Source: Amoebophilaceae bacterium
GTDB lineage: Bacteria; Bacteroidota; Bacteroidia; Cytophagales; Amoebophilaceae
NCBI GenBank assembly: GCA_025455725.1
Contig: JALOLY010000001.1
Span: forward strand, 1-60,136
Direction: 5' to 3'
Length of the DNA stretch: 60,136 nucleotides
The notes below the pieces were generated by a model that saw only the letters and a program-made list of their open reading frames with translations, was not told the origin of the DNA and did no database searches. Shown piece after piece: positions 59,181 through 60,136 of the stretch; the first letter of the stretch is position 1, and every line of letters begins with the position of its first letter. The translations under genes and the position numbers were made by a program.

Positions 59181-60136
59181 ATGGAAGAAAGCCGTCGACC
59201 CGAAAAGATTAATGTGCGTGTACTTCGTCAGGACGGACCGGGCCAACCCAGCTATTGGGAAAGGCACCAAGTTCCCTACGAAGAAAACATGAATATTATC
59301 AGCGTCCTTCAAAGGATCGCTGCTCAAGCCACCTCGGTCGAAGGGAAACCTGTCGCGCCGGTAGCTTGGGATTGCGGTTGCCTTGAAGAGGTCTGCGGTT
59401 CATGCACTATGGTGATCAATGGTCAGGTGCGTCAGAGTTGTTCTGCGTTGGTTGATCGGCTGATGGACGCTGGACATCATGAGATCGAGCTTCGACCGAT
59501 GTCGAAATTCCCAGTTGTTCGAGATTTGATGGTTGACCGTAGTCGTTTGTTCCGCGGTTTGCAACGTGTCAGCGCTTGGGTTCCGGCTGATACTTACGGT
59601 GATTTGGGTCCTGGCCCCAGGATGAACCGCAAGGATCAAGAGCAAGCGTATCCGTTGAGCGAGTGCATGAGCTGCGGTTGTTGCTTGGAAGCCTGTCCGC
59701 AATATCAAAAGGTGGAGGTCTACCGTCGCCCCGGCGAAACCGACGAGCAGTTCGATCAGCGCAAGAAGGATGCATACGATCAAAACTTCATTGGTGCGGC
59801 TGTGATCAGTCAAGCTGTTCTCTTCAACTCGCATCCAGTTGGGAAATCGATGGAAGACGAGCGTATGGAAGCTCTCAAAGGTCCTGGTGGGGTGCATGCA
59901 TGCGGTAACTCGCAAAATTGCGTCGCGGTTTGTCCGAAGAGCATTCCTTTGACCACCTCCATCGGTCGAGCTGGGCGAGCTGTCACAATGCACACGCTGA
60001 AGAAGTTTTTCGACGAAAAGCAGAAACTCGAAGTCAAGGTTGGTGTGTTGGACAAAAAGGTCTTCTCCGCCCAGGAGCTGGCCACCATCGCCGATCTGCC
60101 GCCGTTCGATACGCTGCGCGCCCAGTTCCTCAGCCT
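59181..60136 (+). CDS. sdhB: Succinate dehydrogenase/fumarate reductase iron-sulfur subunit, 3' end outside window, foreign-looking
   Basis: An open frame of 318 codons from ATG 59181 runs to the window end without a stop. The 2Fe-2S motif is seen in DCGCLEEVCGSC with Cys67, Cys72, Cys75 and Cys87. The ferredoxin-like domain has CMSCGCCLEACPQ (Cys162, 165, 168, 172), and NCVAVCPKSIPL follows near residue 235, so ligands for all three clusters are visible. The subunit passes electrons from the flavoprotein to quinone. The insert around 180-210 (RRPGETDEQFDQRKKDAYDQ) and the overall style resemble planctomycete and related B-type enzymes more than Bacteroidota SdhB (inference). Codon use is richer in GTC, CTC, TCG and CCG than in all neighbouring genes, and the GC content visibly higher. 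A short frame before it ends EYQPPLF then TGA (59148-59171) and may be the tail of an upstream sdhA. Confidence 0.9.
   Translation, partial: MEESRRPEKINVRVLRQDGPGQPSYWERHQVPYEENMNIISVLQRIAAQATSVEGKPVAPVAWDCGCLEEVCGSCTMVINGQVRQSCSALVDRLMDAGHHEIELRPMSKFPVVRDLMVDRSRLFRGLQRVSAWVPADTYGDLGPGPRMNRKDQEQAYPLSECMSCGCCLEACPQYQKVEVYRRPGETDEQFDQRKKDAYDQNFIGAAVISQAVLFNSHPVGKSMEDERMEALKGPGGVHACGNSQNCVAVCPKSIPLTTSIGRAGRAVTMHTLKKFFDEKQKLEVKVGVLDKKVFSAQELATIADLPPFDTLRAQFLS

Noticed and set aside
59400..60088. Long minus-strand frames within the final kilobase
   Set aside because: They are shadows of the sdhB reading frame, which has all iron-sulfur motifs.

Overview
The window reads as chromosome of a Bacteroidota bacterium, most likely a host-associated, genome-reducing lineage such as the Amoebophilaceae (Amoebophilus/Cardinium relatives). 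The grounds are: a Bacteroidetes-type GlmU-like sugar nucleotidyltransferase, a LptD-like OstA protein, a type B ribosomal protein L31, an RF2 gene with programmed frameshift, a 60-residue basic protein typical of the phylum, duplicated and decaying ProP-like MFS transporters, many import systems (Opp, symporter, EamA, MFS), and several pseudogenes and IS relics lying between well-kept housekeeping genes. Base composition looks mid-40s % GC by eye, not counted. The genus assignment is inference.

Layout. 1-9 kb: truncated sodium:solute symporter (minus), then GH3-family protein, rseP, lon, hslU and an isolated nuoJ (plus). 9.3-11.5 kb: a repeat-bearing lipoprotein whose tail is out of frame, then a relic of an IS5-family transposase. 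11.8-15.2 kb (minus): cold shock protein, YebC/TACO1 factor, EamA permease, a lipoprotein and a LolD-type ATPase. 15.5-20.3 kb: tRNA-Arg(TCG), photolyase, asnS, rpoN. 20.3-25.4 kb (mostly minus): outer-membrane barrel protein, tRNA-Arg(ACG), dnaG, nuoCBA. 25.6-27.8 kb: an MFS transporter and the truncated ruin of a sister copy. 28.5-36.5 kb (minus): clpB, alpha/beta hydrolase, cvpA, Lrp/AsnC regulator, prfB, an unknown exported protein and a frameshifted GH24 lysozyme. 36.7-46.3 kb: nuoD, holB, GlmU-like protein, rpmE2, lptD-like gene, amidase, MCE (MlaD-type) protein. 46.3-53.8 kb: phosphopantetheinyl transferase, DivIVA-like protein, Ppx/GppA, small basic protein, tRNA-Val(TAC), AsmA-like protein, mutL. 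54.4-59.1 kb: oppABCD and the first codons of oppF.

The last ~1 kb is different. OppF breaks off after about 27 codons near 59,100. It is followed by an open 3'-truncated gene for a succinate dehydrogenase/fumarate reductase iron-sulfur subunit with different codon usage and higher GC, resembling planctomycete-type SdhB. This is either a chimeric join in the assembly or a foreign insertion, and it should not be assigned to the Bacteroidota genome without checking.

Functionally, envelope biogenesis and maintenance (RseP, LolD-like, LptD-like, MlaD, AsmA-like, amidase), protein quality control (Lon, HslU, ClpB), scavenging (Opp, symporter, MFS, EamA) and a dispersed complex I (nuoJ, nuoABC, nuoD at three loci) dominate. 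I found no CRISPR array, prophage or complete mobile element, and no clearly new multi-gene system. The most unusual items are the foreign-looking 3' end, the lysozyme with a one-base lesion at its likely catalytic Asp codon, the repeat lipoprotein with an out-of-frame tail, and a diverged ~200-bp interspersed repeat.
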